Origin: Bacteroidales bacterium
GTDB lineage: Bacteria; Bacteroidota; Bacteroidia; Bacteroidales; JAOZTL01
DNA: 6,948 nucleotides
Assembly: GCA_029942205.1 (NCBI GenBank)
Contig: JAOZTL010000166.1
Location: forward strand, 1 to 6,948
Direction: 5' to 3'
Made by a program: the position numbers and the translations under genes. The notes under the pieces are model-generated. The model did not search any database. It was not told where the DNA came from and worked only from the letters and a program-made list of their open reading frames with translations. This document shows, in pieces, positions 5,320 to 6,948 of the stretch. Position 1 is the stretch's first letter. Each line of letters starts with the position of its first letter.

Positions 5320-6873
5320 GTGAAAAACATCAAGATACTTTGGGCTGACGACGAAATAGACTTACTAAAAATACATATTCTGTTTCTCGAAGAAAAAGGC
5401 TATGAAGTAGTAACAGCCAACAACGGCGATTTAGCTTTTGAGCTAGTTGAGAAAGAATATTTCGACATCATATTTTTAGATGAAAACATGCCTGGGCTTA
5501 GTGGTCTGGAAACACTTGATTTGATAAAGAAAACAAAGCCCTCGATTCCTGTCGTGATGATTACCAAAAGCGAAGAGGAAGACATTATGGACGAGGCTAT
5601 TGGATCAAAAATAGCAGATTATTTAATCAAGCCTGTGAATCCGAAACAGATTCTACTCACCATCAAAAAGAATGTAGACACCAAACGCTTAATCACGCAA
5701 AAAACTACCTCTGCTTATCAAACCGAGTTTTCGCAGTTGGGTATGCAAATAAACGATACCAGCAACTTTAACGATTGGACAGAGATATACAAAAAGCTAG
5801 TTTTCTGGGAAGTAGAGTTAGAGCGTTCCAACGACAACACGATGGACGAAATATTGCTGTTTCAGAAAGATGAAGCGAATGCGGCATTTGTGAAATTTAT
5901 CAAAAAAAACTACATCAGCTGGTTTACGAATAAAACAGACAAAGCTCCACTCCTACCCCACCAATTAGTTAAAGAAAAGGTATTTCCGTTACTGAAAACA
6001 CACAAAACGGCACTCATTGTTATCGATAATTTGCGCTACGACCAATGGAAAGTGCTACAAACGGTGATTAGTGAATATTATCAGACCGAAGAAGAAAGCT
6101 TATATTCTAGTATTTTGCCCACGGCGACACAGTTTGCTCGTAATGCGATGTTTGCAGGTATGATGCCTTTGGATATAAAAAAGAATTATCCTCAATACTG
6201 GAAGGAGGAAAGCGAAGAAGGAAGCAAGAACCTGTACGAAAAAGAATTACTACAAACCCAATTAGACCGATTTCGTTTGCCATACAAAATGCATTACGAG
6301 AAAATAGCCAACACGCAAGCGGGCTACCGATTGCTCGAAAAATTAAATGATATTCTGAATAATGATCTGATAGCCATCGTGTATAATTTTGTGGATATGC
6401 TCTCGCATGCACGTACAGAAATGGACATGATTAAGGAATTAGCACAAAACGAAGCTGCCTACCGCTCGCTCACTCTCACATGGTTTGAGCATTCGTCTTT
6501 GCTCGAAATGTTCAAAGAACTAAGCACGAGGGATATTCGAATTGTATTGACTACCGATCATGGTACGATACGCACCAATACTCCCATCAAAGTAATAGGC
6601 GACAAAACCATTACCACCAACCTACGCTACAAGCAAGGGAAATCCCTTAATTATAAACAAAAGGAAGTTTTTGAGATAACAAATCCTCAACAAATCGGTT
6701 TGCCTACAAGTAATTTAAGTTCAAGATATATTTTTGCATGCAATAAGGATTTTTTTGCTTATCCAAATAACTATAATCATTATGTGAAATACTATAAAGA
6801 TACATTTCAGCATGGTGGCATTTCCCTCGAAGAAATGCTAATTCCCGTGATTACACTGAAACCAAAAAGATAA
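5320..6873 (+). CDS. porX: PorX: response regulator with PglZ-type phosphodiesterase domain
   Basis: This is a cytoplasmic regulator that in Porphyromonas and Flavobacterium relatives controls the type IX secretion system, with the kinase PorY as partner. Residues 1-120 form a complete receiver domain: acidic pair Asp10/Asp11, phospho-acceptor Asp54 (IIFLDENMPG), Thr82 and Lys104 (YLIKPV). A helical middle (about 120-220) leads to an alkaline-phosphatase-fold PglZ domain with its metal and catalytic motifs: VIDNLRYD (Asp236), LPTATQFARN (Thr268/Thr270), VDMLSHARTE (Asp359, His363), TTDHGT (Asp413, His414) and QHGGIS (His498). All expected residues are present, so the protein should be active. 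At 517 aa it has normal PorX length. The start is GTG at 5320, which gives the canonical N-terminus KNIKILWADDE; no upstream ATG is needed. The gene appears monocistronic, with a promoter 65 nt upstream and two tandem terminators starting within its stop codon. No porY or T9SS structural gene lies in the window. Confidence 0.95.
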   Translation: MKNIKILWADDEIDLLKIHILFLEEKGYEVVTANNGDLAFELVEKEYFDIIFLDENMPGLSGLETLDLIKKTKPSIPVVMITKSEEEDIMDEAIGSKIADYLIKPVNPKQILLTIKKNVDTKRLITQKTTSAYQTEFSQLGMQINDTSNFNDWTEIYKKLVFWEVELERSNDNTMDEILLFQKDEANAAFVKFIKKNYISWFTNKTDKAPLLPHQLVKEKVFPLLKTHKTALIVIDNLRYDQWKVLQTVISEYYQTEEESLYSSILPTATQFARNAMFAGMMPLDIKKNYPQYWKEESEEGSKNLYEKELLQTQLDRFRLPYKMHYEKIANTQAGYRLLEKLNDILNNDLIAIVYNFVDMLSHARTEMDMIKELAQNEAAYRSLTLTWFEHSSLLEMFKELSTRDIRIVLTTDHGTIRTNTPIKVIGDKTITTNLRYKQGKSLNYKQKEVFEITNPQQIGLPTSNLSSRYIFACNKDFFAYPNNYNHYVKYYKDTFQHGGISLEEMLIPVITLKPKR

Positions 6874-6892
6874 GGTCTTCGACCTTTTTTGA
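6872..6892 (+). terminator. First repeat hairpin, overlapping the porX stop codon
   Basis: The perfect 6-bp stem AAGGTC / GACCTT with loop TTC (6872-6886) begins on the second base of the porX TAA and is followed by a T-run (six T in the tract after GACC) and GAT. This is an intrinsic-terminator layout in the direction of porX. The unit is cut short after GAT, where the next copy starts. Confidence 0.7.
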
Positions 6893-6924
6893 TAGGTCTT
6901 CGACCTTTTTGATGGGGCTTACGC
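6893..6924 (+). terminator. Second repeat hairpin after porX, full-length copy
   Basis: This is a 32-nt copy with the perfect stem AGGTC / GACCT and loop TTC (6894-6906), then TTTTTGATG and GGGCTTACGC in place of the consensus TTGCTTACGC. It lies 22 nt behind the first hairpin, so porX has tandem terminator-like stems. No gene starts in the remaining 24 bases of the window. Confidence 0.7.
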
Positions 6925-6948
6925 ACGAATATCAAAAAAAGTTATACA

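Noticed and set aside
62..6924. The repeats as a CRISPR array or as C(UUCG)G tetraloop hairpins.
   Set aside because: The copies are dispersed on both strands without regular spacers or cas genes. The sequence CTTCG is followed by A, so the loop is a C-G-closed TTC triloop and not a UUCG tetraloop.

Overview
The window looks like a chromosomal segment from a Bacteroidota bacterium, most likely a flavobacterium (a Weeksellaceae-type genus is only a guess). The evidence is a PorX-type response regulator, an AT-rich genome with A-rich leaders and no strong Shine-Dalgarno sites, Bacteroidota promoter boxes (TAnnTTTG, one with an upstream TTG), and a Bacteroidota-style fused acyl-CoA mutase.

Layout. 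Positions 1-261 have no convincing gene; they carry one outward-facing repeat copy and the terminator of the first gene. On the minus strand, reading right to left, come a broken PIN-toxin/antitoxin pair (antitoxin 5060-4804, toxin 4783-4393), the large fused isobutyryl-CoA mutase gene icmF (4333-974), a STAS/SpoIIAA-like protein (860-465) and a small hypothetical protein (480-262) overlapping it. A divergent AT-rich region (5061-5319) holds promoters for both directions. On the plus strand porX (5320-6873) encodes a receiver plus PglZ-domain regulator.

The most unusual feature is a dispersed repeat of 32 bp. Its core is a perfect short hairpin with an invariant TTC loop (AAGGTC-TTC-GACCTT), followed by a T-rich stretch, GATGTTGC and a second weak hairpin around TTGC-TTAC-GCAA. 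I count eight hairpin copies: 62-93, 232-263, 920-943, 944-975, 4350-4373, 5083-5105, 6872-6892 and 6893-6924. At all three intact gene ends (small hypothetical gene, icmF, porX) a copy begins inside the TAA stop codon and reads in the gene's direction, so these copies probably act as intrinsic terminators. Two further copies lie in the opposite orientation just upstream of icmF and of the broken antitoxin. Stem sequences differ between copies with compensating changes, while the loop is constant.

Functionally the genes look independent: carbon-skeleton rearrangement of acyl-CoA (icmF), control linked to type IX secretion (porX), an unknown STAS-like pair, and a decayed toxin-antitoxin remnant. 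I see no complete mobile element, rRNA, tRNA or CRISPR array.
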